Positions 11,236-22,914 of a DNA stretch of 64,000 nt are shown one piece after another. Position numbers and translations under genes: made by a program. Position 1 is the first letter of the stretch. Every line of letters begins with the position of its first letter. The stretch covers positions 5,884,438-5,948,437 of the forward strand of contig CM074195.1 of the NCBI GenBank assembly GCA_037179385.1, in the 5' to 3' direction. Source of the stretch: Holothuria scabra. Lineage: Eukaryota > Echinodermata > Holothuroidea > Aspidochirotida > Holothuriidae. The notes beneath the pieces are model-generated. The model saw nothing but the letters and a program-made list of their open reading frames with translations, did no database searches and was not told where the DNA came from.

Positions 11236-12198
11236 CATAGGCGGCGGAAGGTGTTTTATTTATTGAGGGTCATAAGTTTTTGGCAGCCGACATAATGGTG
11301 AGGGGTCCACGGCCCCTGGACCCCAGCGGTTTTAGTGATTTCAGAGGCTCCAAAATGGTCGGAAATCATATTCAAATTAAGGATTCGAAACTATGAGTTT
11401 AATCCAAGAGTGGGGTGAGGTAAGGGACGAGAATGGAATCGGGAAGTACTATGGCATTTGATTAAGAAGAAACATACTTTACAGTAATTTTAGAGGGCAA
11501 AGCCAAAATGTTGAAGCTACTCAAAATTTAACATGTGACTGATAATTTGAGACAAGGCATTTTTAAGAGATTCAAAGTGTTTTGGGGCATTTTATCAATA
11601 CGGAATTCTATTTAAAATCCCTAGGCAATATGGGTGGGGTCCACGGGCCCACAACAGGGCCCCTGAAGCTCTGACATTTTAGGCTTTTTAGGGGACTTAA
11701 TGGAAGCAGAAAAGTACCTTTGTATAGGTATTACTAATAATCCTTAAAGGGGCATTTTTACTGGGACAAATGTGTGTCATTGGGGTCAATAAGGGGACTG
11801 GGGACATGCCCCTTGCTCATTATCTTTCAAAGGCCCTGATTAGAGAAGAAGAAATATAACTTGAAAAAGTTTTGTTTTAACTGTTTGAAGGGCAAAAGTA
11901 AACTCTCCTACAAGTTATCGTTAATGTAGGGGTCCTGGGGGCGAAGCCCCGGAAGCTTTGCAACTTCTGCACTCTGAAAAGTAATAATTGAACCAAAGAA
12001 TAGCCAAAATGTAACAAAAGCAACTTAAATTTGAATTGCTCTTTTGAAAAATCTATTTTGCGCCATTCAGATATGGGGGGGGGGGCATGCGCCCCAATAT
12101 CTCCTAAAAAATATTAAAAAATGTTATAAAGAAATAGGCGGCAGAAGTGTGGGGGGGGGGGGGGCAGGAGGGGCCTCCCCTCACTTCTACCGCCTATG
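11236..12198. mobile_element. Non-autonomous DNA transposon, 963 bp, TSD TCTTT
   Basis: The terminal inverted repeats are CATAGGCGGCGGAAG and, at the other end, CTTCTACCGCCTATG (one mismatch). Both ends are flanked by TCTTT (11231-11235 and 12199-12203). The interior is non-coding with several GC-rich hairpin-like segments ('gggggcgaagcccc') and two long G runs. A second internal copy of the left end lies at 12136-12150. Superfamily not assigned; the 5-bp duplication is what can be read. Confidence 0.8.
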
Positions 12199-12533
12199 TC
12201 TTTAATATAAATTTTTGATATTTTAGTCTTTAGGTACACTTAGGTACACCGTTAATACAAACGTAATTACCCCGAACAAACTTTCAAAAAGAAGTATGTG
12301 ATTTTATGTAACTCGCGTTGGCAACAAGTCATTTTAACAATAAAAATAAAAATTCATTTTTGGTGAGAATACTACATGTTTTCCACAGCCATTATATTTG
12401 GTTTACTTTATGATATGTTTATGGGAAGATTACAACATGATGGTTGGTTGATTCGAAAAGAATCATTTCTATGTGCCACTATACTAAAGGTCGCAAAGAA
12501 GGGATGAGCTCAATGTTTGGAAACATTTGTATC

Positions 12534-12775
12534 ATCGCTTCTCGGCCTTTTGGCTAAGATCATGTGTAGTATCTGTTCTTTTCATCTAGTCTAGAATGGA
12601 GCCATACATGAAAGACCAATGATGCAAATGGTCTAAGGGCCGTGAGTTTGGTCAAGTGTTGTCCTTCAGTGGACGTACAGCTTTTTAGGAAGCAGCGAAA
12701 GTTTTGGTTTCGTCGAACGGCCCTTTGCCAGAGGGTCGGGAGGACTTTAGAAAAAGGATAACTAAAGGCTTCTCG
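12534..12775 (+). ncRNA. U2 snRNA-like unit 1 (snRNA-headed repeat)
   Basis: The first 46 nt match vertebrate U2 snRNA with one difference: stem-loop I ('cttctcggccttttggc') and the branch-point-pairing GTAGTA are intact. The sequence then diverges at the position of stem IIa. Later parts keep a U2-like order: 'gtccttcagtggac' resembling a stem-loop, and 'gctttttagg' at the Sm-site position. The 3' part ('gaacggccctttgccagagg') is not U2. The unit is ~240 bp and is followed directly by a second one. It is most likely a snRNA-derived retroelement or pseudogene pair and not a working U2 gene. Confidence 0.65.
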
Positions 12776-12976
12776 GCCTTTTGGCTAAGGTCATGTGTAG
12801 TATCTGTTCTTTTCATCCAATCTAGAATGTAGCATTACATGACAGACCAATGATGCAAATGGTCTAATGGCCGTAAGTTTGGTCAAGTGTTGTCCTTCAG
12901 TGGACGTACAACTTTTTGAGAATCAGTCTGAAGTTTGGTTTCGCAGAACGGCCCTTTGCCAGAGGGTCGGGAGGAC
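12776..12976 (+). ncRNA. U2 snRNA-like unit 2, head-to-tail
   Basis: Repeats the whole of unit 1 at ~85-90 percent identity: 'gcttctcggccttttggcta', GTAGTA, 'tcaagtgttgtccttcag', 'caactttttgag', 'gaacggccctttgccagagg'. It ends at 'gtcgggaggac' without the A-rich spacer found after unit 1. The downstream sequence is unrelated. Confidence 0.65.
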
Positions 12977-13198
12977 AAGCCACTTTACTATAACTTAAAG
13001 AACCTGTTCTTTCCAATTATGTTTTGGTTTGAGACAAAATTTCAAATACAGTTATTCACAAATTTATACGAAGGCAGGATCCCTTGTTACATTTCTGTTA
13101 ACATTTACACTACACTCGTTTGATCTTGCCGATGTTTGGCTTCTATGCCATTTCACTTGTTACAAAATCATTCTTGTGAAAAATAGGACGATTTTTAA

Positions 13199-13474
13199 AG
13201 GCCTAATCCGCTCACCCCAAACTGCAATTTTTTGTAGTCTACGGAAATTCTCAATTGGCACAGATCTTTGTTTGTCAGCAAGTTAAAAAATACAGTCACG
13301 GAAGCTCATATGAGAGTGTGTTGTTTACACATTGGGGTTATTGTATACTCACCTAAAGCAATAAACTGAGATTGTGTCTGGATTAGGATGAATTTATAGG
13401 CAGTTGTGGGAGTGGTTTCAGTAAGTAGCCTGGTAAGGAGAATTGGAACTGTTTGGGGTGAAAGGATTAGGCCT
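13199..13474. mobile_element. TTAA-type MITE, 276 bp
   Basis: Terminal inverted repeats of ~24 bp (left AGGCCTAATCCGCTCACCCC, right complement AGGCCTAATCCTTTCACCCC). Left flank TTAA, right flank TCAA, consistent with a decayed TTAA duplication. A related copy at 23643 is also preceded by TTAA. Non-coding. Confidence 0.75.
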
Positions 13475-13761
13475 TCAAACTGTAATACCTGAACTATTGT
13501 GCCAGTATTTGTAAAGCGTATTCAAAGTACAAGATGGGTTTTCTCCTATTACTATACGTAGTCTGAATGGAACTATGCAATTTTCTACATAAGAGTGTCT
13601 AGAAACACTTTGACACTTCCAAACTTTGTAAAAGTATTACCAAATATATATTTACGTAATGTGAAAACATCTCCTTCGCGATTGAACAAGACCTTATTAC
13701 ATTTCCGAGTGAAAATATATTACAAAATAATGGAGGATAGAGTAGGAATCCAAGCTCAAAC

Positions 13762-14086
13762 CTTCAATAATCACTAAATGACTTGATACAACAGAAGAAT
13801 CACGAAGACATTCATATTCTCCTTCATGGATGGGTAACGTTGACTTGATGAGTAAAGAGTAATTTGCATAGATCGCAATGATGCCATCCGTATTGTAGAA
13901 TATATGATTGTTAAAGCTTATAACTGTGACGCCATGTTTCCACCTGTTTTTTTCTGCATTCTGACCACAGCATTGTAGAAACACAGACTCACGTTTTCTT
14001 ACAACATGGAACTTTGTTTGAAGACTGCTGTAGCTGATCTTACAGAGTACGGCATTAAATAAGAGGAAGACATAGAAATAGGCCAT
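13762..14086 (-). CDS. Immunoglobulin-domain protein, signal peptide plus V-like exon
   Basis: The ATG at 14086 starts a hydrophobic leader (MAYFYVFLLFNAVLC), a likely signal peptide. A second in-frame ATG 15 codons upstream is less suitable because it precedes polar residues. An Ig fold follows with canonical landmarks: B-strand Cys in 'SVFLQC', the Trp in 'NRWKHG', 'YSLLI' for strand E and 'EGEYEC' for the F-strand Cys, then G-strand 'SSHLVIIEG'. The exon ends at GAAG|GTTTGA, a phase-1 donor typical of Ig exons, though GTTTGA is not a strong site. The protein must continue in later exons (lower coordinates), which I could not identify. Secreted or surface receptor is inferred. It differs from the 48.6-kb Ig gene, which lacks the F-strand Cys and has a separate leader exon. 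Confidence 0.6.
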
Positions 14087-14139
14087 CTTCTCATGGTTGA
14101 CATGTGAAATTAACGTTCCAGGGGGAAACACTCGAAGCT

Positions 14140-15409
14140 AGACAAATGAATCACCCGACTGCCTTTAGTTCAAAATTCCTCCCACAAGCTTTAGCTATAT
14201 GTCTTTGATAAAGAAAAATCGCTTTGCAATCTTATATCACAGTTGGCATACATATCATATGCTGAATGAATTGTTGAGGAAGAAATTGGGCAAACCAATA
14301 TTTCTGCCAATTATTGTATACAAATGGCCGAATTACTCTAGCGAAGCGTGATCAAAAATTTGGCATTTGCTATGTTTCTCTCTTGAGTATATTTTGCTCA
14401 TTTTTAGTGAGTGTGTGTAAGGCAATTCACACACGAAAGGAAAAGTGTAAGTCCCAGTAGTACAACTTACTGAAAAGTCTTCTAACTTTCAAAACAAGTT
14501 TTGTAATACTATAAAAAGGGTCGGGCACAAATACTTCCCTGAACACAATGATCGCATTATGTTTGATAAATAAAATAGTCACGGCTATAGGCGACGGAGA
14601 TTTCATTCTCGAGAGGTGTGGCCGACGGTGCAATTCTAATACTTTCTTTTTTCTAAGATTTTATCACGTGGGTGTTTCTCATATAAATGACTTTTCAACG
14701 CTCCAAGGCTTCATACGAAACTTTCTCTCATGCGTAACGCTAACGAAATATATTGGCTGGCAATGGTAGGTATAATAAGGTGAGACCCCTCCCCTTGACG
14801 CCACTCCACCCCGTGCTGAACCTAAAACGCATTTGTCCTAAGACTACTGGAAAACATTTGTGCATAGCCTACTTGTGTGCAGAATTTTGCTCGATATTCA
14901 AAATCTCTTCAAGAGCAGAACATCACAATTTAAAACCAAGTTGTAGCATTAACGCATTGTTGTGCACATATCAGATAATGTATAGAAGTTACACATGCTG
15001 TGTAAATTTATTACACAAAAATAGGTAATTTACGCAATACCTGATGGGTGCAAATACACAAAAATATGTCAATGTGTTGATTCTCCACACCTTTTTTTAG
15101 AGTGCAGTAACTACCAAGTAAGGCCATGGCGTCTTAATAGGGGCAAATCTTTAGGAAAGTATAGACTGATGCATGGCCTCAAGGGTCTCTCTCTCTCTCT
15201 GGAGGGTGGCTTATTGCCCGACGACAGACCTCTCCAGAGCCATAATATCGTTAAGGACAGGTTTAAGGCAATAATTTCTTTGGAAGAAAAAAACCTTTCT
15301 TATTGGAAATCTTATGATGATCTAATATGTTGGGCGTATATCATTGAGAGTGGGAGGTAGATTTATACTTAAAGCATTTTGCATGTTAGATAATAAACAT
15401 GATGCAACG
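14140..15409. other. Stretch without recognised genes
   Basis: AT-rich sequence with a short (CT)n run near 15186-15201. No conserved frame, convincing exon or repeat boundary seen. It may contain the promoter of the minus-strand Ig gene, but no clear core promoter was found. Confidence 0.35.
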
Positions 15410-15752
15410 TTCTTACTTTTTGTTACATCCTTCTTCTCTGCCTGATTAACTCTTATCGCTTTAGGGAGGAAATGAATCTCACTACATGCACACTTGACTA
15501 AGTCAAGTTTCATATCTGATTTATTGATTGACAGTAAAAGATGTGTTTTTATACAAAAAAGTTACGTAACATTTGGGGTCTGCTAACAAGTCAGTCAGCA
15601 TGTGTTAATTGCTTTTCACGCAGTGTGAACACAATGAAAGTAAAGCTCATTTGAGGTCACAGATTATGTAACAAACTCAGATATTAGTTACACCTCACAC
15701 CGCCTTTGATGTACTGGGGTGTCTATGTTGCTTTTTCAAGAAGCTATCTAAC
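15410..15752. repeat. Interspersed repeat (pair of 26765-27380), unoccupied copy
   Basis: Runs from 'cttctctgcctgatta' through 'aagttacgtaacattt' and 'gcatgtgttaattgcttttc' to 'tgtactggggtgtctatgtt'. The copy at 26.8 kb is colinear but carries an insertion where this one reads 'ttacacctcacaccgcc' (about 15688-15704). Non-coding; family unknown. Confidence 0.7.
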
Positions 15753-16518
15753 TTTATTTTATGGGTGATTGGAATACAGGGAATATTATAGTAAGCCGTC
15801 GTAAACGAACCTTACCGAGGCGGTACGTCTACCAGCTACCATTCACGACGGAAATTTCAATGAAAATTTTCCCATTTGAAAAAAAATTTTCAATTCCAAC
15901 TTATTGACTTATTCCATGTTGTTACAAACAATTCGCCTAATCCCAGGTAGTCCAGCAGGTAAGAGTATATTTCGTGCACAGAACTTAAGTTAAAAACAGA
16001 AATTTCTAATAGCAAGTTCTAAATGTTTTAGGCGATCACAGAGGAGGGGCATGTCTCCCCAATTTTTTTTGAGGAAGCATCGTATCAAATGTTTCCCGAA
16101 TATTTGAGGCATAAAGAAAATTATGTGCAGTTGACTAACTTTGTATTTCGCTATCAGATATATTTTGTAATTGATATGACTTGTACCCTAATTTTGGGAG
16201 CATTTTGTTCTTGAATTTCAATTTTTTGGCACGCTACGCGCCATTTTCTCCACAGTGATATTCAGTGTAACTGTTTAGGCGAGTTTCAGATATGTTGATT
16301 GAATAAAAGTATAGTTTTCATTAACAGCCTTAAATGTTCTCTTATCGCTGCTGTTTGAGAGATTCTTTATTCAGACATTGCACCATATTGTGTATAGAAA
16401 TTATTAATGAGTTCACAGTAGTTCAAGGAGCTTTTCCCGCGAAATCAGATGTCTTGGTTTTTCAACCCGAAGACACTTTTCTTTTTTTGGAGAGGGGGGG
16501 GGGGGGCAACACACTTAA

Positions 16519-16749
16519 CCCTTTACCGTTGTGCTCCGATCGGGGCATATTTGCGCGCCTCGGGAGTGGGCGGAAAAGCGGACGTAGCCCGCCCCGCATC
16601 GACTTTCCGTAGGCCATTGACCCCGTGACCTTAAATTATTGTCTCTCTCGTTGTTGTGTCGCAGTTTCGAGCTCCGCGTGAAACAGTTAAGATGTGTGAC
16701 AGCCGAGCTCTCCGCATGGGTCCAAAAGGACCCAAACAACGGTAAAGGG
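16519..16749. mobile_element. piggyBac-like MITE, 231 bp, TTAA flanks
   Basis: Perfect 13-bp terminal inverted repeats (CCCTTTACCGTTG ... CAACGGTAAAGGG) flanked on both sides by TTAA (16515-16518 and 16750-16753). TTAA targeting with a CCCTTT start is the hallmark of piggyBac elements. The interior is GC-rich and non-coding, so transposase would have to come from elsewhere. Confidence 0.88.
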
Positions 16750-16999
16750 TTAATTTGCTGAATAAATCAAAAGGTGCAGTATAGCTGACATTATTTAACA
16801 TACACAGAGAGCTCTTTAATTACGTATTATGGACTTGCATGTCCCTTAGGATAATTTTGTGAACACATGTAATAGGGTTTACATATGCAAGAGAAATAGC
16901 TCAAGACGGTTTGGGAAAAGCTAGGTAAAAGTTAGTTGTGGAAAATGGAATTTCCTGGTATCAAAACTGGGAAATTCACCTGTATATTTCTTTCATATA

Positions 17000-18380
17000 A
17001 GCCAAATTTCAATAACCATTATTGAAAAAACGTTGTTAGTATTAAACGTCACCTTTTCAAGTCACCAGGCTCTAATGTTTATAAGTAAATGAAAGAAAAG
17101 ATAGGACTAACGTTAACGCTAGGTATAACTTTAGAATTTACTAACGACTTGTTATGAACTAACATACTGTACGTAGCCTATTGTCGGTAAATGTGTCACT
17201 AATTGTACCAAACAAAGGCAGGCTATCTGCATAACCTGATAACTTAGCCTGATATTCACAGAGGGATTACATTTCTGAACAAATTCACCCCCCCCCCCCC
17301 CCCCCGAAATCAATGATGGTTTCGAGGGTGAGTGAAAGTTACAATGGGTACGGAAGTGTCCCAATAAGCCTAATTTTGTCCAGGAATGTAGACATATAGC
17401 TGTATAGGCTGTGGCTGTGATCGTCGAAAATTTTTATAATTATGGTTTCTATTTCCTCGGAATAGGACCTAACATAACTGGGACTTCAGTTAGCTCAAAG
17501 GGAGAGACCCTTAAATTAAATGTGGGGCATAGAACCCTATTCTTTTTCTTTTTTTGGGGGGGGGGGGGATTGGATATCATTATAGAGAAGACCTGAAGCT
17601 TCCGAAATGATAAGCCGAGGATTAACAAATGTAAACATCACCGATTCCCAGTCAGTATTTGTGTTAGGCGCGATATTCGGTCGTTTTTATATTTGCCTAG
17701 TAAGAATTGACGCTGCACCTGAACCAACGTTTTGGTCCCATCCGGGACTTATCAGCAAATTTATGAACAGAACTGGTTTTTGTGGTAGGCCTACTTCAAG
17801 AACTAAAACGGACAGGACTTGAACTTTTCCAATGCACAAGCCTACACTTTAAAAGAAGAAATATAATTTTTCAGTGCCTCAAAACCTTTTCTACTGCCGA
17901 AAGTTAGGTTACTAACATACCTTTTAAAGTAGATATAACTTTGCAAGGACGATCAATGTACCCCCAATTTTTTCACCACTGGCACGAGTATATCTGTCCT
18001 TAGCTATCTGATCTTAGCAACAATTTTCTCTCCCCGTAAATACCGCGTAAAACTGATATGGTTGAGGTCCAGACCTGAATTTACAAATACGTGTTATTTA
18101 TTAGCTATCTTTGTGTCTATAGATGTTATTTTAAATTTTCCATGGTTTCATATGGTCTCATTTTTTACTTTCTGACTTCTTGAGTTCTTCATGACTTCGC
18201 TCATTAGGGCCGTTGCTAGGTTCTCATGTTAAGGGATGGGGTGTCATGGTCACAAATTCCGACTGGACTGATGTTTTTCTAACTGAGTAAAGGAGCCACC
18301 TGGCTAGTTTTGGAAAATATGAATACATGAATACATGAATGCCTTGTGGAATACATCTAAGAGGACGAGGCTGACCACTT
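17000..18380. other. Stretch without recognised genes
   Basis: Contains a poly-C run near 17287-17305 and a poly-G run near 17557-17568. No coding exon, RNA gene or bounded repeat recognised. Confidence 0.35.
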
Positions 18381-18525
18381 TCTAAACAGAGTGCCACCTT
18401 TGGTTGGAGCGGGGCGCACAGAAAATTTAGAAAAGTCACGACCCCCATCGTCAGCAGGGGGTGGAACAAATTAACTTGAAGCATTACGGATTTGGAGTTT
18501 GGGGGAAAACCTATGAGTTTGTTAG

Positions 18526-18660
18526 ATGGAGTTTAACGGCCTAATTTCCAACCTGTTGGTTCAAGTAGGGCCGACCACGACGTTTTTCCAGTTGTGGCTC
18601 ACTGGCTTGCTTACCCTACTTCATTGCTTATACGGAGCATCCCGCGTAATGGCAGAAGGT
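18526..18660 (-). mobile_element. tRNA-derived SINE, 3' part
   Basis: Minus-strand copy of the body and 3' end ('ggttggaaattaggccgtta', 'agccacaactggaaaaacg') without the tRNA head. It ends with 'atctaac' like the other copies. Confidence 0.75.
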
Positions 18661-18689
18661 TCCAGTTTAAAGAGTCATTTGAAGACGAG

Positions 18690-18795
18690 GAAAACGAATA
18701 TCGAGGCGCCATCAATGGTTAGCGCGGAACGTACAGGAAATTTTGAAAAGTCAGAACCCCTTAGATAGCTGGAAACGGCATTTCCCAGGCTGGTA
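18690..18795 (+). repeat. Interior fragment of hAT-like family (as in 35646-36611)
   Basis: 'ggcgccatcaatggttagcg' followed by 'cggaacgtacaggaaatttt' matches 35746-35840 in the hAT-like element and 19938-20035. A further piece lies at 18391-18440. Confidence 0.5.
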
Positions 18796-18906
18796 TAAGC
18801 ACAGGGGATAACCCGTTGAAAATTTTTTAAGGTGTATTGTTTCTGGTGGAATATTGATATCAGCTTGAAATAAAGACGAAAAGTATATGACGAACGAAAA
18901 TATAGC

Positions 18907-19055
18907 GAGAAAGGCGCCTAGCCAGGATTGTGTCATGGGGAGGGGTGGGGGGGGGGGGCTGTTGTGGCACGAAATGAGGGAAATGTCTAAGGAGAGAGAG
19001 AAAAACCCGCTATTTTAGTTGTTTTTTACATTGCAAGGTTGGGTCAGGAAGCCAT
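18907..19055 (+). mobile_element. MITE-like repeat with GTAGCCAGG end
   Basis: Begins 'ctagccaggattgtgtcatg', contains a poly-G run and 'attgcaaggttgggtca'. Same family as 74-215 and 25162-25335. The right terminus is not clear. Confidence 0.5.
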
Positions 19056-19934
19056 CTTTTCATCTTATAGTTGCTATTCTCATAACCTTGAACCTTTACT
19101 TTTTCAAGGAATAGGATAAAATTAACAATTGGCTTTTACAAAAAGAAAAAAAATAGATACGTGTAGGTGCACTGGTCGAGAAAATAATTGCTAATAATGA
19201 TCTTGTTGCATTTTCACGGCCAAACAGATTAGAACATCGACACTGAGCTACGCAGTAGGTTATGGGCTGAGGACTCTTTGACAAAAATATGCAATCATTG
19301 TATTGTAAATCTAAGCAGGGCACCGCGATAGTTGGCGCAGGGCGTCCAAAAATGTCAAAAATTGCTACTTCTCAGAATTCCCGCAGTAGCATTTCCAGAC
19401 TTGTAAGTAACTCCAAGGAGAGGTTAACTCTAAGCATTCGTTACTTTGAACTTTGGTTTGCAATAAAACTTTCACTCCTATAAGAAACGAACAAATTGCT
19501 ATACGATCAGACAATTACCAGATAAAATGTACCATTTCAATTTTCCGGCCAAAACTTTGGGCTCTTTATACACCTGTACTCTCTGTCTGCATGTGAAATA
19601 TAAAAACAGGCAGTTGTAACACCTCCCTGATAAGTAACATCCCACATCGTTTTACAACTTCCACCTGAACGAAATTCTGCCATATATATTATCCCTAAAG
19701 TAGGTTTAATCTGGAAAAAATTAAAAGAAGCTGATTTCACTTGATTCTGATGGGTATGGATGTCAAGATTTACCCCCAAAAGGTGAGCTAGTGTGGGGGT
19801 GGGGAAAGCGCATTTTGGGAGCAAAATCATTGACTTCAAATATTTTAGAAGTATGCCGTGTGGTCTCAAGTGAAAGGAAATTTTATTTTATACCCTGAGA
19901 GTGTGTGAGGGTGGGGGATCAAGTCGTGTCGCTT

Positions 19935-20040
19935 TTAAGCAGGGCGCCACCCATCGGTGTAGAGCGGAACGTACAAAGAAAATTTCGGCCCATAATATGC
20001 CCGAGATCACCGGAAATGCCCTTTTCCGGGCAATCTAACG
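19935..20040 (+). repeat. Interior fragment of hAT-like family
   Basis: 'aagcagggcgccacccatcg' then 'gcggaacgtacaaagaaaat' parallels 35738-35840. A possible left terminus of the same class, 'cagtgacgtagctaacc', is at 20178. Confidence 0.45.
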
Positions 20041-20994
20041 TGATATCATGCTGCCAGAAGCGAATTTCATTCAAATGTAGAAGGACCTATCGTAAAAAGT
20101 ATTGAAAGGTAAAAGTTATTTCACTGTCTTAAAAGGGGGATTAAGTTTTTGAAACGAGTGAAAAGAAAATCATTGAGCAGTGACGTAGCTAACCTTTTCT
20201 TCGGGAGGGGAGGGACAAGCACCCAAATTTTCCGATTTCTTTTATCCGAGGAAGTGATTTGAGGCGGCAAATTTCTACCTTTAATCAGCAAAGTTTTGAA
20301 AACGCGAAGCTTGCAATGAAAAAATGGGATTCTGGGTTCCCTATGCAAGGAAATGTGTAAAGTTCTAGATAACTAAAGAATCTGTATCATATTGGCAAAT
20401 CTGAGATTTTACAGCTACCAAAGGTCGTTGTCGCTACAGAGTGTTATTTAAGACCTGCAAATTGATGCTGTACCCGAAGCTTTAATAGTCAATAGCTTAT
20501 ATAAGGGAAAATTTGGAATCTAATGATAGAAAAATCATGAAAATAGCACTTTAGTTGCCGATATCACTTAATGATCTGGTGATTTTGTCATTTCCAGAGT
20601 TCGGAAAAGTTTACCAAATTGATTTATGACGGAACACGTCGGTAAGCAAGAACTGAAAAATTCTGCGCGCGAAAATTTTGAAACAAATAATTACAAAAAT
20701 GGAGCTTTTATCGGAGAGAAATCGGAATTTCATGAAAGAAGGGTTGGGAAAACCACACTGTAGATGACAACGGTACATTAAAAATGGAAAATTTTCGAAT
20801 ATTTCCCTTTTTAGAGCCGGGGGGGGGGGGGGGGCAATCTACGCCTGTCATCCTGTACCATTGGGTATCATTGATTTCATCCCCATTCATCACTATTTCC
20901 ATAGTAATTTTTAGTCCTTTTAAGACGTGTAGATGCATATCACAGCATTTCAAGTTTCTTGCCGACACTCCTCGGGCCCTTTATAGTTGTTTAA

Positions 20995-21135
20995 TGATTC
21001 AATTTATACTAATAAGGCATAAATATGAAGTAATTGTTTATAATCATTGGTCACTTTCTGAGTTAAAGTATCCTTAATGATGGCCTAAATATAAAGTAAT
21101 TGTTTATGGTCATCAGTCATTTTCTGAATGAAGTA
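20995..21135 (+). repeat. ~65-bp tandem duplication
   Basis: 'aaatatgaagtaattgttta' and 'aaatataaagtaattgttta' each precede a related 'tcattggtcactttctga' / 'tcatcagtcattttctga'. Two diverged copies. Confidence 0.6.
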
Positions 21136-21139
21136 ATTC

Positions 21140-22910
21140 TTATATTTTTTTAAAATGAAACTGAGAGAAAGTCGATAAAAGTGAACCGACAGGAATAAAG
21201 ATAGCAACAATGATTTTCAAAGTAAAAATCACTGTAAGAACCGTGTTGAGCTTAAATTTAAATATTGTGTTTAAAATGCTCCAACAAAGAGTACAAAGAA
21301 AATGACTTAGACACTACTAAACAATTCAGTCTAAATAATAAACCCCAGCAATAGCTACATCTCTTCACAATGATATGCGCAAAAAGAGCCATGGGGGTTG
21401 CATCATTTGAAATGTTAAAAGTTTGGGTGAACAAATTATTCTTCAGCAACAAAAACTAAATTTCTATCTGTGGAAAACCTATTTCTTGAAAAGAAGGCTA
21501 CCATACTGCCTTATTTTTGATAATCTATCACACTGTTTCAAATAAATATTTGTTTTAAAAGGATGAATTTTTCCGCACTACTTTCTTTTAAATTGCGGTA
21601 TGATAAAACTCTTCTGGAGAGCAGAAACCCAAGTTGTAACGAAATTAAATCTTTTAGAAAAAAAAAAGAAGTTACGACGCGTCGGATAATTATGAAACAA
21701 GTCTTTTGCAATTTTGATGGCAATAAAATACAATATATTCTTTTACTACGTGTAAAAATCACCTTATCAGAATTTGTATGTACGGAATTGGATACGGTAT
21801 ATACTTTCCATTTCAAGCAGAGAAATAAACTTTTGGATGATCATTTTCGAAGGTCATAGACAATTGAGGATACCGGTGCATATGTGTAACATGTTCCTGT
21901 TAACCGTCTATTGGAGGGTGCATAGAACTTTCAAGCCCACATTCATTCGTTCCCTCTTATTTTTAGAGAGACGGGGTTTTGTTACATTTTAGAGCGTGTA
22001 TTTTTGTTTTTGTAATCTTTTAGTTTTCCGTTCTTTTAAAAAAGTTTTCATAACAGCATACTTATTTTTTTTTAACATAGTTTCTGAATCTGAAGGTTTG
22101 TTTTCATTTGGGGGCATATAGTGTACAGTATCCCTTAATCCAATTTCATGGGGGGATACATCCCACCATCCCATCCCCGCATCCAGGATCGCCGCCCGTG
22201 GTCTGCTGTAATGACTGTGTCTGGTATGGTTACAAGTAAGTTTAAGAACATGATTTCACCCAATCCCCCACACTTTTTGGCACGTGCCTGTACGCACATT
22301 AAGTACCACGTGTTTATCCAAGGGCACCAATGGGTATAAAACATCTTGGATACATTTCCTATTAATTATCAAAGAATTTAGGAGGGAGGGGACTGTTTTG
22401 ATTTTTAGAGTTCTTTTAAGGGTTTTAATCCTTCCTAGTGTATTTTTCACTCAATGCAGAGGGCGTATCCAAGATGGCGCAAGGTTCGATTGATCCTCTC
22501 CTGATCCTGTCATAGAGGAGACGTCTATGGGACGGGATTAAATCCTCCTCTAAGTTATGCTTCTTCCAGAGGGCGGAGAGACAAAATGTTATATTTTTCA
22601 CATTTTTCTCCACTATTTACACGCATGACGGTTTATAGAGTTGGGGAACGTCTGTTGGGTCCTGGCCTTGATCCGCCACTGCAACGTCGTAAGGACTCTC
22701 TAGCCCTAGCCTGGCATTAATCTTACTAGGTACAGCATAACCTAGGTAGCTTAGCCTAATAGTAAAGTTACCTAGATCACATGTGACTGAAATGAAATGA
22801 TGTCTATCAATCGTTAATATGTGTTTTAGGTCATAGGTTTACTGTTAGAAGAAAATCAATTGCGATCTTTGACGGGGTCGGAGACCCCGATTTTCAATGA
22901 ATCGTAGGTT
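21140..22910. other. Stretch without recognised genes
   Basis: AT-rich with short unsupported reading frames on both strands. No exon, RNA gene or bounded transposon identified. Confidence 0.3.
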
Positions 22911-22914
22911 ACCG

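Noticed and set aside
15797..15853. Inverted repeat CCGTCGT ... ACGACGG
   Set aside because: Seven-base arms without a continuing stem; within chance expectation for the window.
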